From contig NZ_LMDG01000034.1 in the NCBI RefSeq assembly GCF_001426265.1, positions 110,888 through 174,887 of the forward strand: 64,000 nt of DNA, given 5' to 3'. Numbering within the stretch: position 1 is the stretch's first letter; every line of letters begins with the position of its first letter. This document shows positions 8,232 to 15,063 of this stretch, one piece after another. The notes under the pieces are model-generated. The model was given only the letters and a program-made list of their open reading frames with translations, searched no databases and was not told where the DNA came from. The stretch comes from Rhizobium sp. Root1220 (GTDB lineage: Bacteria > Pseudomonadota > Alphaproteobacteria > Rhizobiales > Rhizobiaceae). The translations under genes were made by a program, and so were the position numbers.

Positions 8232-8996
8232 ATGCCAATGGACCCGTCATTTTACTACGCCGCCATTCCTGCAGTTATTCTGGTCGGATTGGCGAAAGGC
8301 GGGATGGGCGACGCATTGTCCTTGATGGGGCTGCCTTTCCTTGCCCTGGTCGTCTCGCCAGTCCAGGCGGCTGCCATCCTGCTACCGATCCTCGTCTTCA
8401 TGGATATGATCTCGCTCCTCATCTGGCGCCGACACGGAAACTGGACGACGCTGAAAATCATGCTGCCGGGCGCTCTCTTCGGCATCGCTGTCGGCTGGGC
8501 GACCTCGGCACTCGTACCCGGCAACGTCCTTCGCGTCGTCATCGGTGTCGTCACGGTTCTCTTCTGTCTGCGCTATTTCTGGAGCAATTTCGGCCCGGGC
8601 GCGGGAACGGCAACGCCACCGCGCGGCCAGCGGCCGCTTCGAGCCACAATGTGGGGAAGCCTTTCCGGCTACGGCAGCTTTGTTGCCCACGCCGGCGGCG
8701 CCCCCTTCCAGATCTATGCGTTGCCGCTGCAGATGCAGCCGCGGGAATACACCGGAACGAGCGTACGCTTCTTCGCCGTCCTCAACGCCGTCAAGCTGGT
8801 CCCCTATTTCGCGCTCGGACAACTCGACACGCAGAACCTCGCCACCTCTGCGACGCTCCTGCCATTTGCGCCGCTCGCGACACTTGCAGGTGCATGGTGC
8901 GTGCGCCGCATGAAGCCCGTGATCTTCTATCCGTTCATGTACGCGATGGCGCTTGTTGCCGCCGTTCTTATCGCCCGTGAAGGCTTTGGCTTCTAA
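8232..8996 (+). CDS. TauE/SafE (TSUP) family membrane exporter
   Basis: This 254-residue integral membrane protein has about seven or eight hydrophobic segments. It contains the family's N-terminal GLAKGGMGDALSLMGLPFLAL loop and a second related half around GSLSGYGSFVAHAGGAPFQIYALP. TSUP proteins export sulfite, sulfoacetate or other small organic anions. The substrate here is unknown and no sulfur-metabolism genes are adjacent. GAGGA precedes the start. The gene is followed after 69 bases by a small ArsR-type regulator on the same strand, a pairing common for small exporters, so co-regulation is plausible. Confidence 0.85.
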   Translation: MPMDPSFYYAAIPAVILVGLAKGGMGDALSLMGLPFLALVVSPVQAAAILLPILVFMDMISLLIWRRHGNWTTLKIMLPGALFGIAVGWATSALVPGNVLRVVIGVVTVLFCLRYFWSNFGPGAGTATPPRGQRPLRATMWGSLSGYGSFVAHAGGAPFQIYALPLQMQPREYTGTSVRFFAVLNAVKLVPYFALGQLDTQNLATSATLLPFAPLATLAGAWCVRRMKPVIFYPFMYAMALVAAVLIAREGFGF

Positions 8997-9065
8997 GTCG
9001 TTTGCGGCTTCGTTGCGCTGCACAATTTTCTTGCCGGAATGCTTCGTTTGACGTAGCTTTTCCGC

Positions 9066-9326
9066 ATGTCGAACGTGGACCCCTTCACCGCCATAGCCGA
9101 CCCGCACCGGCGCTTCCTGCTGGAAGAATTGCGACGCGCGCCGAAGACCGTAAATCAGCTCGCCGAAGGCCTTCCGATCAGCCGTCCCGCCGTTTCGCAA
9201 CATCTCAAGGCCCTGCTTGATTGCAATCTGGTCTCGGTGACCGCAGATGGCACGAGGCGGATCTACGCGGTCAACAATCGCGGTTTTGACGGCTTGAATA
9301 TCTGGCTCGACCAGTTCTGGGCCTAA
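9066..9326 (+). CDS. Small ArsR-family transcriptional regulator
   Basis: This 86-residue protein is essentially one winged helix-turn-helix. ADPHRRFLLEELRRAP forms the first helices, VNQLAEGLPISRPAVSQHL the recognition helix-turn-helix, and VTADGTRRIYAV the wing. It lacks the cysteine metal-binding motif (C-x-C-x2-C) of ArsR/SmtB metal sensors, so it more likely belongs to the metal-independent ArsR-like group often linked to SRPBCC or transport genes. The upstream TauE/SafE gene is the obvious candidate target. Downstream, CCGGCCG (9349-9355) can pair with CGGCCGG (9370-9376) around a 14-base loop, a weak terminator candidate. Confidence 0.85.
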   Translation: MSNVDPFTAIADPHRRFLLEELRRAPKTVNQLAEGLPISRPAVSQHLKALLDCNLVSVTADGTRRIYAVNNRGFDGLNIWLDQFWA

Positions 9327-9479
9327 CCCATCTCACGATTAAAACGCACCGGCCGGGACTTTTTCGTCACGGCCGGCGCACAATTCCATCAACAAGCACT
9401 GGTCTTGTTAAACTATTGTTTATCTTGGATTTTTATTCCTTTTGTCGCCCAAGCCTCGCTTGGCGATCGGTTCATCCTG

Positions 9480-9653
9480 TCAATGGACAGATGACCTGAG
9501 ACGCTCAATCTCGTCTTTGATGCGCAGTTTCCTGCGTTTGCATTCGGCCACTTCGTTATCGTCTCTGGAGGGGGATACCATCAGCGAGTGCAACTCCTCC
9601 TCTAGAGCAACATGCTTTTTCTGGAGTGACTCAAGATGAGCTTGAACAGTCAT
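9480..9653 (-). CDS. DUF465/YdcH-family small helical protein
   Basis: This 57-residue protein is two charged helices (HLESLQKKHVALEEELHSLM and CKRRKLRIKDEIERLR), which is the DUF465/YdcH helical hairpin. The start at ATG 9653 has AAGGAAGGG just upstream; an ATG at 9761 would add 36 non-conserved residues without a ribosome site. The family is widespread in proteobacteria and has no established molecular function. A related gene lies 230 bases away in divergent orientation. Confidence 0.8.
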   Translation of the reverse strand: MTVQAHLESLQKKHVALEEELHSLMVSPSRDDNEVAECKRRKLRIKDEIERLRSSVH

Positions 9654-9882
9654 TTGACCCTTCCTTCCGCTTGCCTCTCTCCGGCCAACACCGCCGGAGA
9701 TCCAAGGCGTCAACCCTCCAACTGTGACATATTTTTGAAGGCTTGTCGAAGGCGAAAACAAGGAGACTACGTGGCAAATTCATGGTCGACGGCAACTAGC
9801 AGTTACCGCTATTTGGTGATAGGAGCTTGCAAAAATTATCGGCAGACCGGACTGGGTCCGAAGACGATCGTGGGGAATGCAT

Positions 9883-10086
9883 ATGCCGGATCAGGAACAG
9901 GCTGAAGTCAGGCTCATCGCGGCGCGCCTGCGTCAGGAGCATGAGGACTACGACGTGGCAATCAACGCGATGATTGCCAACGGGTGCGATGCACTCCGCA
10001 TCCAACGCATGAAAAAGAAGAAGCTGGTTATCAAGGATAAGCTGACAAAGCTCGAGGACCAGATCATCCCCGATATCATCGCCTGA
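9883..10086 (+). CDS. DUF465/YdcH-family small helical protein (second copy)
   Basis: This protein is about 67 residues of paired helices: VRLIAARLRQEHEDYDVAI, then ALRIQRMKKKKLVIKDKL. The central K-R-x-K-L-x-I-K-D pattern is shared with the divergent DUF465 gene on the other side of the intergenic region. Two ATGs lie six bases apart (9877 and 9883). GGGG at 9872-9875 is only two bases from the first but seven from the second, so 9883 is the better start. purE begins 10 bases after its stop, so the two are probably co-transcribed. Confidence 0.8.
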   Translation: MPDQEQAEVRLIAARLRQEHEDYDVAINAMIANGCDALRIQRMKKKKLVIKDKLTKLEDQIIPDIIA

Positions 10087-10096
10087 GGAACTTGTC

Positions 10097-10597
10097 GTGA
10101 CGATGACAGACCGACCGCCCGTTGCCATCATCATGGGAAGCCAGTCCGACTGGGAGACCATGAAGAACGCCGCCGATACCCTCGAGGCGCTGGAAATTCC
10201 CTACGACGCGCGCATCATTTCGGCGCACCGCACGCCCGATCGCCTAGTGAATTTCGCCAAGACTGCACGCGATGAAGGCTTCAAGGTCATCATTGCCGGC
10301 GCTGGCGGCGCGGCCCATCTGCCGGGTATGGCGGCAGCTATGACGCCACTTCCCGTCTTCGGCGTTCCGGTCCAATCGAAGGCGTTGTCCGGCCAGGACA
10401 GCCTTCTGTCCATCGTTCAGATGCCGGGTGGTATTCCGGTCGGCACATTGGCGATCGGCAAGGCCGGTGCCATCAACGCTGCGCTGCTAGCCGCCGCCGT
10501 TCTCGCCTTGTCGGATGAAGAGATCGCCGACCGTCTTGACGAGTGGCGCGAGCGGCAAACCATCTCAGTCGCCGAGTATCCGATGGACGACCTATGA
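10097..10597 (+). CDS. purE: N5-carboxyaminoimidazole ribonucleotide mutase PurE
   Basis: PurE converts N5-CAIR to CAIR in de novo purine synthesis. The 166-residue protein has the class I PurE signatures: GSQSDWETM near the N-terminus, SAHRTPDRL with the catalytic His, and a Gly-rich core GAGGAAHLPGM. A GTG start at 10097, six bases after GAGGAA, is preferred; an ATG two codons later is possible. Its stop overlaps the purK start (ATGA), matching the sequential reactions of the two enzymes. Confidence 0.96.
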   Translation: MTMTDRPPVAIIMGSQSDWETMKNAADTLEALEIPYDARIISAHRTPDRLVNFAKTARDEGFKVIIAGAGGAAHLPGMAAAMTPLPVFGVPVQSKALSGQDSLLSIVQMPGGIPVGTLAIGKAGAINAALLAAAVLALSDEEIADRLDEWRERQTISVAEYPMDDL

Positions 10598-11670
10598 CCG
10601 TAGCAACGATCGGCATTATCGGCGGAGGTCAACTGGGCCGCATGCTGGCCATGGCTGCCGCGCGGCTGAACTTCCGGACCATCGTCCTGGAGCCACAGCC
10701 CGACTGTCCGGCAGCCCAGGTCGCCAGCGTTCAGATTACCGCCGGCTATGATGACCCGGCGGCTCTTGCCGAACTCGCGGCGTCTTGCGATGTCGTCACT
10801 TACGAATTCGAGAACGTACCCGTATCCGCAGCCGCAGGCTTGACCAGGAACGTCGCGGTTTATCCCCCGCCGGAAGCACTTGAAGCAGCGCAGGATCGGC
10901 TGGTCGAAAAACGCTTCATCAATGATTGCGGAATCCCGACCGCCAGATTCCATGCAGTCGACAGTCAGGCCGATCTCGAAGCCGCGCTGGATGATTTCGG
11001 CGGTCAGGGCGTTTTGAAGACGCGCCGTCTCGGCTATGACGGAAAGGGGCAGAAGGTCTTCCGGTCGACCGCCGACAACCGGGCTGGCGTCTATACCGAG
11101 CTCGGAGGCGTGCCGATGATCCTAGAGAGCTTCGTCGCCTTCGACAGGGAGATATCGATCATTGCCGCGCGCGGCACCGATGGCGCCATCGCCTGCTACG
11201 ATCCGGCCGAAAATGTGCATCGCAACGGCATTCTCCACACCTCGACGGTACCGGCCTCGATTACCAGTGCAACGGCTGCTGACGCCCGCAAGTCGGCCGA
11301 GAAAATCCTCGCGACGCTCGGCTATGTCGGCGTCGTCGGTATCGAATTCTTCGTGCTGCCCGACGGCAGCCTGATCGCCAATGAAATGGCGCCGCGCGTC
11401 CATAATTCCGGTCACTGGACGGAGGCCGCCTGCGTCATTTCCCAGTTCGAGCAGCACATACGCGCCGTCTCCGGCCTACCGCTGGGCAATGTCGATCGCC
11501 ACTCAGACTGCGTGATGCAGAACCTTATCGGCGACGATATCCTGGTGCTGCCGGAATGGCTGAAGCGCCGCGATACACTCGTTCACCTCTATGGAAAGAC
11601 GGAATCCCGGCCCGGGAGAAAGATGGGGCACGTTACGACGCTGACAGCAAAATCGCCCGTTTTCCCCTGA
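10594..11670 (+). CDS. purK: N5-carboxyaminoimidazole ribonucleotide synthase PurK
   Basis: PurK uses ATP and bicarbonate to carboxylate AIR, making the substrate for PurE. The 358-residue ATP-grasp protein opens with GIIGGGQLGRMLAMAAARL. It carries the ATP-binding segment GVLKTRRLGYDGKGQ and the C-terminal active-site stretch IANEMAPRVHNSGHWT. It ends with a small domain containing RPGRKMGHVT. The start at ATG 10594 overlaps the purE stop. A start at 10543 would lie well inside purE and was rejected. Confidence 0.96.
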   Translation: MTVATIGIIGGGQLGRMLAMAAARLNFRTIVLEPQPDCPAAQVASVQITAGYDDPAALAELAASCDVVTYEFENVPVSAAAGLTRNVAVYPPPEALEAAQDRLVEKRFINDCGIPTARFHAVDSQADLEAALDDFGGQGVLKTRRLGYDGKGQKVFRSTADNRAGVYTELGGVPMILESFVAFDREISIIAARGTDGAIACYDPAENVHRNGILHTSTVPASITSATAADARKSAEKILATLGYVGVVGIEFFVLPDGSLIANEMAPRVHNSGHWTEAACVISQFEQHIRAVSGLPLGNVDRHSDCVMQNLIGDDILVLPEWLKRRDTLVHLYGKTESRPGRKMGHVTTLTAKSPVFP

Positions 11671-11710
11671 CAAAACCCGGCTCTGCCACGGGAAAAACAC
11701 CTTCATGTGG

Positions 11711-11739
11711 TTGACACAGGAAAGTGGCCGGGTTATCTG
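11711..11739 (+). promoter_or_regulatory. Candidate sigma-70 promoter upstream of rpmJ
   Basis: TTGACA at 11711-11716 and TATCTG at 11734-11739 are separated by 17 bases, a near-consensus housekeeping promoter. It lies 40 bases after the purK stop and would start RNA near 11746. That would give rpmJ its own leader of about 85 bases containing the hairpin at 11752-11776. Confidence 0.6.
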
Positions 11740-11751
11740 CACGCCCAACCT

Positions 11752-11776
11752 AAGAGCGCGCCCTGAGCGCGCTTTT
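11752..11776 (+). terminator. GC-rich hairpin with T run between purK and rpmJ
   Basis: AAGAGCGCGC (11752-11761) pairs with GCGCGCTTTT (11767-11776) around the loop CCTGA, with one G-T pair. The short T run suits an intrinsic terminator for purEK. It falls downstream of the candidate rpmJ promoter, so it could also act as an attenuator in the rpmJ leader. Confidence 0.55.
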
Positions 11777-11832
11777 GAATGTAAAAAGATACGGGCGAAT
11801 GTGAATTCCCCCAAACATCGCGGATCAAAACA

Positions 11833-11958
11833 ATGAAGATCAAGAATTCGCTCAAGTCGCTCAAGGCTCGTCACCGTGACAACCGCCTGGTTCGCCGCAA
11901 GGGCCGCATCTACATCATCAACAAGCTGAACCCACGCTTCAAGGCTCGTCAGGGCTGA
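11833..11958 (+). CDS. rpmJ: 50S ribosomal protein L36
   Basis: This 41-residue, very basic protein ([17 protein letters not shown], then [17 protein letters not shown], then RFKARQG) is the zinc-free form of L36. It lacks the C-x2-C and C-x-H ligands of the zinc-binding version and has the longer alphaproteobacterial sequence. It is a structural protein of the large ribosomal subunit. It is monocistronic here, outside the ribosomal protein operons, as in other rhizobia. Confidence 0.95.
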
Positions 11959-12065
11959 TATCGCGAGGCCGGATGTCTCGGCAGCGTTTTCGCGCCTGAG
12001 ATGCTCGGGGGATTGCTGAACTGATTCCGTTAAATTGCTTTGATCTTCTGCGTTGGCGGGCTACT

Positions 12066-12680
12066 ATGCCCGCCATGCGTTTTTTAGCTACGACCTACGC
12101 GGCGCTGCCGCTGTCCATTCTTCTCCTCGCTCCCGCCCTGACTGCCGTCGCTCAGGAAAAGGATGTGATTGTCGAGCAGCCAGACGCAAGCCTTTCTCCC
12201 AAGCAGCAGCTCGACCGGCTCTATGCGGATCTGAAGCGCGAGCGCGATCCCGACACTGCGAGCACCATCGCCAGCCAAATCCGCTCGGCATGGAACGATT
12301 CGGGTAGTGCTACCGTCAATCTGCTGATGCAATGGGCAAACAAGGCGATCGAAGAAAAGCGTACCGCCGCCGCCTTCGACTTCCTCGATCAGGCGATCGT
12401 CCTGAAGCCCGACTATGCGGAAAGCTGGAACCGCCGCGCGACTCTTAACTATGCAAACGGCAGTTATCGCAAGTCGATGGCCGACATCGAGCGCGTGCTC
12501 GAACTCGAACCACGCCATTTTGGTGCGCTGTCCGGCATGGCAGCCATCCTGGGCGATTCCGGCGACGACCAGCTTGCCCTCAAGGCCTGGGAGCGCTTCC
12601 TGGACATCTATCCGGCAAATCGCAGCGCGCAGGAGCAGGTCAATACGCTCTCCGAAAAACTGGCCGGCAGCCGAACCTGA
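12066..12680 (+). CDS. Exported TPR-repeat protein
   Basis: This 204-residue protein has a signal peptide (MRFLATTYAALPLSILLL, cleaved near ALTAVAQ). A predominantly helical region with about three TPR-like units follows, such as AFDFLDQAIVLKPDYAESW, SYRKSMADIERVLELEP and QLALKAWERFLDIYPANRS. TPR units mediate protein-protein contacts; the partner, probably in the periplasm, is unknown. ATGs at 12066 and 12075 are both possible and I see no decisive ribosome site. The next gene begins 66 bases downstream on the same strand. Confidence 0.8.
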   Translation: MPAMRFLATTYAALPLSILLLAPALTAVAQEKDVIVEQPDASLSPKQQLDRLYADLKRERDPDTASTIASQIRSAWNDSGSATVNLLMQWANKAIEEKRTAAAFDFLDQAIVLKPDYAESWNRRATLNYANGSYRKSMADIERVLELEPRHFGALSGMAAILGDSGDDQLALKAWERFLDIYPANRSAQEQVNTLSEKLAGSRT

Positions 12681-12746
12681 GCCTTGACGGTGAACCAACG
12701 AGTGCAATTTCTCGTAAGGCCATGCGTTCGTCCGTAGGTTCATGCC

Positions 12747-13796
12747 ATGCTTGCCCAGGTTTCCGCCCTTCTTGCTCCTTTCGCCGCCGCCATTGGCTAC
12801 TCGATCTACAAGGCGCGCCAGTTCGAGCAGGCTTATCCCAATATCGGCGAGATGACGGACATCGGCGGCTACAGGATGAACGCAGTGCACGTTCCTCGCC
12901 CCGAAACCGCCGACCTCCCCGCGCTGGTCTTCATCCACGGCGCCAGCGGCAATCTCCGCGATCAACTCGGCGCCTTCCGTGAACAATTGGCTGGCCGTGC
13001 CGAAATGCTGTTCGTCGATCGTCCGGGCCACGGCTACTCCGAGCGCGGCGGTCCCGAAAACGCGCTGCCCTCCGGCCAGGCCGATGCAATCGCCACGCTG
13101 ATGGAAAAGCGTGGCATCGAGAAGGCGGTTATTGTCGGCCATTCCTTCGGCGGTGCGATCGCTGCCGCTTTCGGTGTACGACACCCGGAAAGGACCGCTG
13201 GTCTGCTCTTCCTCGCCCCGGCGACGCATCCATGGCCGGGTGGCGTCGACTGGTACTATCACGTCGCAGCAGCACCGGTGATCGGCTGGCTCTTCAACCA
13301 TGCCGTTGTCGTACCGCTCGGTCTCAGGCGACTGGAGCGTGGGACGCTCAACGTTTTTCGGCCCAATCCTCGCCCGACCGATTATGTGGCAAGGACAGGC
13401 CCGTCACTGGTGCTGCGCCCGAAAGCCTTCCGGGCCAACGCCACCGACTTCACACGTCTGCTCGACTACGTCAGCGCGCAGTCGCCCTTCTATTCGCGGA
13501 TCGACGCTCCGACGGTGATTATCACCGGCGACAGCGACGATATCGTCTGGGAGCACCTGCATTCCGAGGGCCTTGCCCGCGACATCGCGGGCGCCGAGCT
13601 GATAAGGATCAGCGGTGTCGGCCACAAGCCCGATTATCTTGCAACCGACGTTGCCATTGCCGCCCTCGAAAAGATCGCCGGCAACGAGCGTGACCTGCAG
13701 GCGGCGGCTCGTGCTACGGAAGCACGGCTGGCCGCGATGGCAACCGCTCAGACAACGGGAACGGTGCCGCCATCAATGACGTATTCCGCCCCGTGA
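12747..13796 (+). CDS. Alpha/beta hydrolase
   Basis: This 349-residue protein has an N-terminal hydrophobic segment (about 3-20) that may anchor it in the inner membrane, then an alpha/beta-hydrolase fold. The oxyanion strand is LVFIHGASGN (about 60-69), and the nucleophile elbow is GHSFGG with Ser133. The acid is probably in ITGDSDDIV and the catalytic His in GVGHKPDY. The reaction cannot be deduced. The last 49 bases overlap the 3' end of the convergent dehydrogenase gene, and the C-terminal 40 residues are Ala/Thr-rich and look like an extension. Confidence 0.85.
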   Translation: MLAQVSALLAPFAAAIGYSIYKARQFEQAYPNIGEMTDIGGYRMNAVHVPRPETADLPALVFIHGASGNLRDQLGAFREQLAGRAEMLFVDRPGHGYSERGGPENALPSGQADAIATLMEKRGIEKAVIVGHSFGGAIAAAFGVRHPERTAGLLFLAPATHPWPGGVDWYYHVAAAPVIGWLFNHAVVVPLGLRRLERGTLNVFRPNPRPTDYVARTGPSLVLRPKAFRANATDFTRLLDYVSAQSPFYSRIDAPTVIITGDSDDIVWEHLHSEGLARDIAGAELIRISGVGHKPDYLATDVAIAALEKIAGNERDLQAAARATEARLAAMATAQTTGTVPPSMTYSAP

Positions 13797-14563
13797 ATGG
13801 AAGCTGCGCGGTCTGAAGCAAGGAATGCCGCCAGTTCGGCGACCTCTTCGGGCTTTCCCGGGCGGCCGATAGGAATTCCACCGAGTGACGCCATCAAGGC
13901 CTGGCGGGCTCCCTGCGCATCGGTGCCCGTCTGTTGCGCCAACCGATCGATCAGCGCCGTCGCTGCCGTCGTTTCGATGAACCCCGGAGCGATCGTGTTT
14001 ACCCGCACGCCTTTCGGCCCGACCTCCTTGGAAAGCCCCTTGCTATAGGTTGTCAGCGCCGCCTTTGCCGCCGCATAGGCAAGCGTCGCCTCATGGAGTG
14101 GCAACCTACGCTGGATCGACGAGACATGGATGATGACGCCATGTCCACGCTCGATCATGCCGGGCAAAAATGCGCGGTCCAGCCGGACCGGCGCCAGCAG
14201 GTTGGCATTAAGGTCTTGCTCCCACAGCGCATCCGTCAGCGCCGCAAAACCGCCGGCCGGCGCTGACGATCCACCGACGTTGTTGATCAGAATGTCGATA
14301 CCGCCGAAGGCATCGAGAACGCGGCTGACCAAATGCTTCGAGCCTTCCGCAACGCTGATGTCGGCCTGAACGAAAAGCGCCGGCGATTGTCCTTCGGGCA
14401 ACGGCGAGCGCGCGGTGGTCGCAACGCTGGCACCGCCAGCTGCCAGCCGCCGGGCGATCGCCTCACCCATCCCTTTCGTACCGCCGGTGACCAGCACGCG
14501 CTTTCCCGCGAACTCGATGGGATCGACGCTGAACGGCAATAGTGTTGTGAGTGTCTTGGTCAT
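13748..14563 (-). CDS. SDR-family NAD(P)-dependent oxidoreductase (divergent from HxlR regulator)
   Basis: This 271-residue classical short-chain dehydrogenase has the nucleotide-binding TGGTKGMGEA (about 26-35), INNVGGSS, the active-site Ser in VIIHVSSIQRR, and Y-x3-K in YAAAKAAL. The substrate is unknown. It is transcribed away from an HxlR-type regulator 105 bases upstream, which is the likely regulator. Such SDR/HxlR pairs often respond to electrophiles or quinones. Its 3' end overlaps the alpha/beta hydrolase gene. Confidence 0.88.
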   Translation of the reverse strand: MTKTLTTLLPFSVDPIEFAGKRVLVTGGTKGMGEAIARRLAAGGASVATTARSPLPEGQSPALFVQADISVAEGSKHLVSRVLDAFGGIDILINNVGGSSAPAGGFAALTDALWEQDLNANLLAPVRLDRAFLPGMIERGHGVIIHVSSIQRRLPLHEATLAYAAAKAALTTYSKGLSKEVGPKGVRVNTIAPGFIETTAATALIDRLAQQTGTDAQGARQALMASLGGIPIGRPGKPEEVAELAAFLASDRAASIHGAEYVIDGGTVPVV

Positions 14564-14631
14564 TTGCAGGTCCTCTTTGCTTGTCTGTGGCGGAAGATGC
14601 GGATAGACTTGCGAAATGACAAGAACCTACA

Positions 14632-14658
14632 AAAAAGTATGGTACGCACTAAAAAGTA
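14632..14658. promoter_or_regulatory. Direct repeat AAAAAGTA, candidate HxlR operator
   Basis: AAAAAGTA occurs at 14632-14639 and again at 14651-14658, 19 bases apart. The repeats lie in the 105-base divergent promoter between the dehydrogenase and the HxlR regulator, just before the regulator's AAGGA site. The second copy sits in ACTAAAAAGT, which recurs inverted at about 20804-20812. Confidence 0.45.
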
Positions 14659-14668
14659 AGGATATCAA

Positions 14669-15040
14669 ATGACACCGCTTTCTGCTGCAGCAGGCGTCGA
14701 GACTGTCTTGAAGATGCTGGAGGGCCGCTGGAAGCTGGTCATCCTTTTCCATCTCTTCGGCGGCAACGTCTTGCGATTTTCCGAGCTCGAACGGGCCATA
14801 CCCGCCATTTCGCAGAAAATGCTCATTCAACAGCTGCGCCAGATGGAGGCCGATGGCATCGTCAGCCGCATCATTCACCATCAGGTGCCGCCCAAGGTCG
14901 AATACTGCCTGACGGAGTGGGGCCAGGCGCTTTGCCCGGCTCTTGATGCCCTGCTCAAGTGGGCGGCCCTGAAAGACGAGAAGATTGCCGCAATTACCGC
15001 CTTGCATGCGGCCAAAACCGGGACATATTCGGAAGCATAG
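14669..15040 (+). CDS. HxlR-family transcriptional regulator
   Basis: This 123-residue winged-helix protein has the HxlR signature: VLKMLEGRWKLVILFHLFGG, RFSELERAIPAISQKML (recognition helix) and the wing IIHHQVPPKVEYCLTEWGQAL. Members are dimeric sensors, often redox or aldehyde responsive through an N-terminal Cys. Here the only Cys residues are in VEYCLT and ALCPAL. It is divergent from a short-chain dehydrogenase. A gamma-glutamyltransferase gene follows 23 bases downstream on the same strand, perhaps in one transcript. Confidence 0.88.
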   Translation: MTPLSAAAGVETVLKMLEGRWKLVILFHLFGGNVLRFSELERAIPAISQKMLIQQLRQMEADGIVSRIIHHQVPPKVEYCLTEWGQALCPALDALLKWAALKDEKIAAITALHAAKTGTYSEA

Positions 15041-15063
15041 TTTATGCATTGGAGGGGGACGTC

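Noticed and set aside
9773..9905. Small frame starting GTG 9771 after AAGGAG (reads VANSWSTATSSYRYLVIG…)
   Set aside because: It has a plausible ribosome site, but the frame overlaps the start of the DUF465 gene, contains no hydrophobic or domain pattern, and gives no sign of conservation.
11833..11958. Loss of zinc cysteines in L36 as a defect
   Set aside because: The cysteine-free, 41-residue form is a known normal variant in alphaproteobacteria.
12084..13301. 405-codon minus-strand frame spanning the TPR and hydrolase genes
   Set aside because: It crosses two plus-strand genes with clear motifs and their intergenic gap, and has no family pattern.
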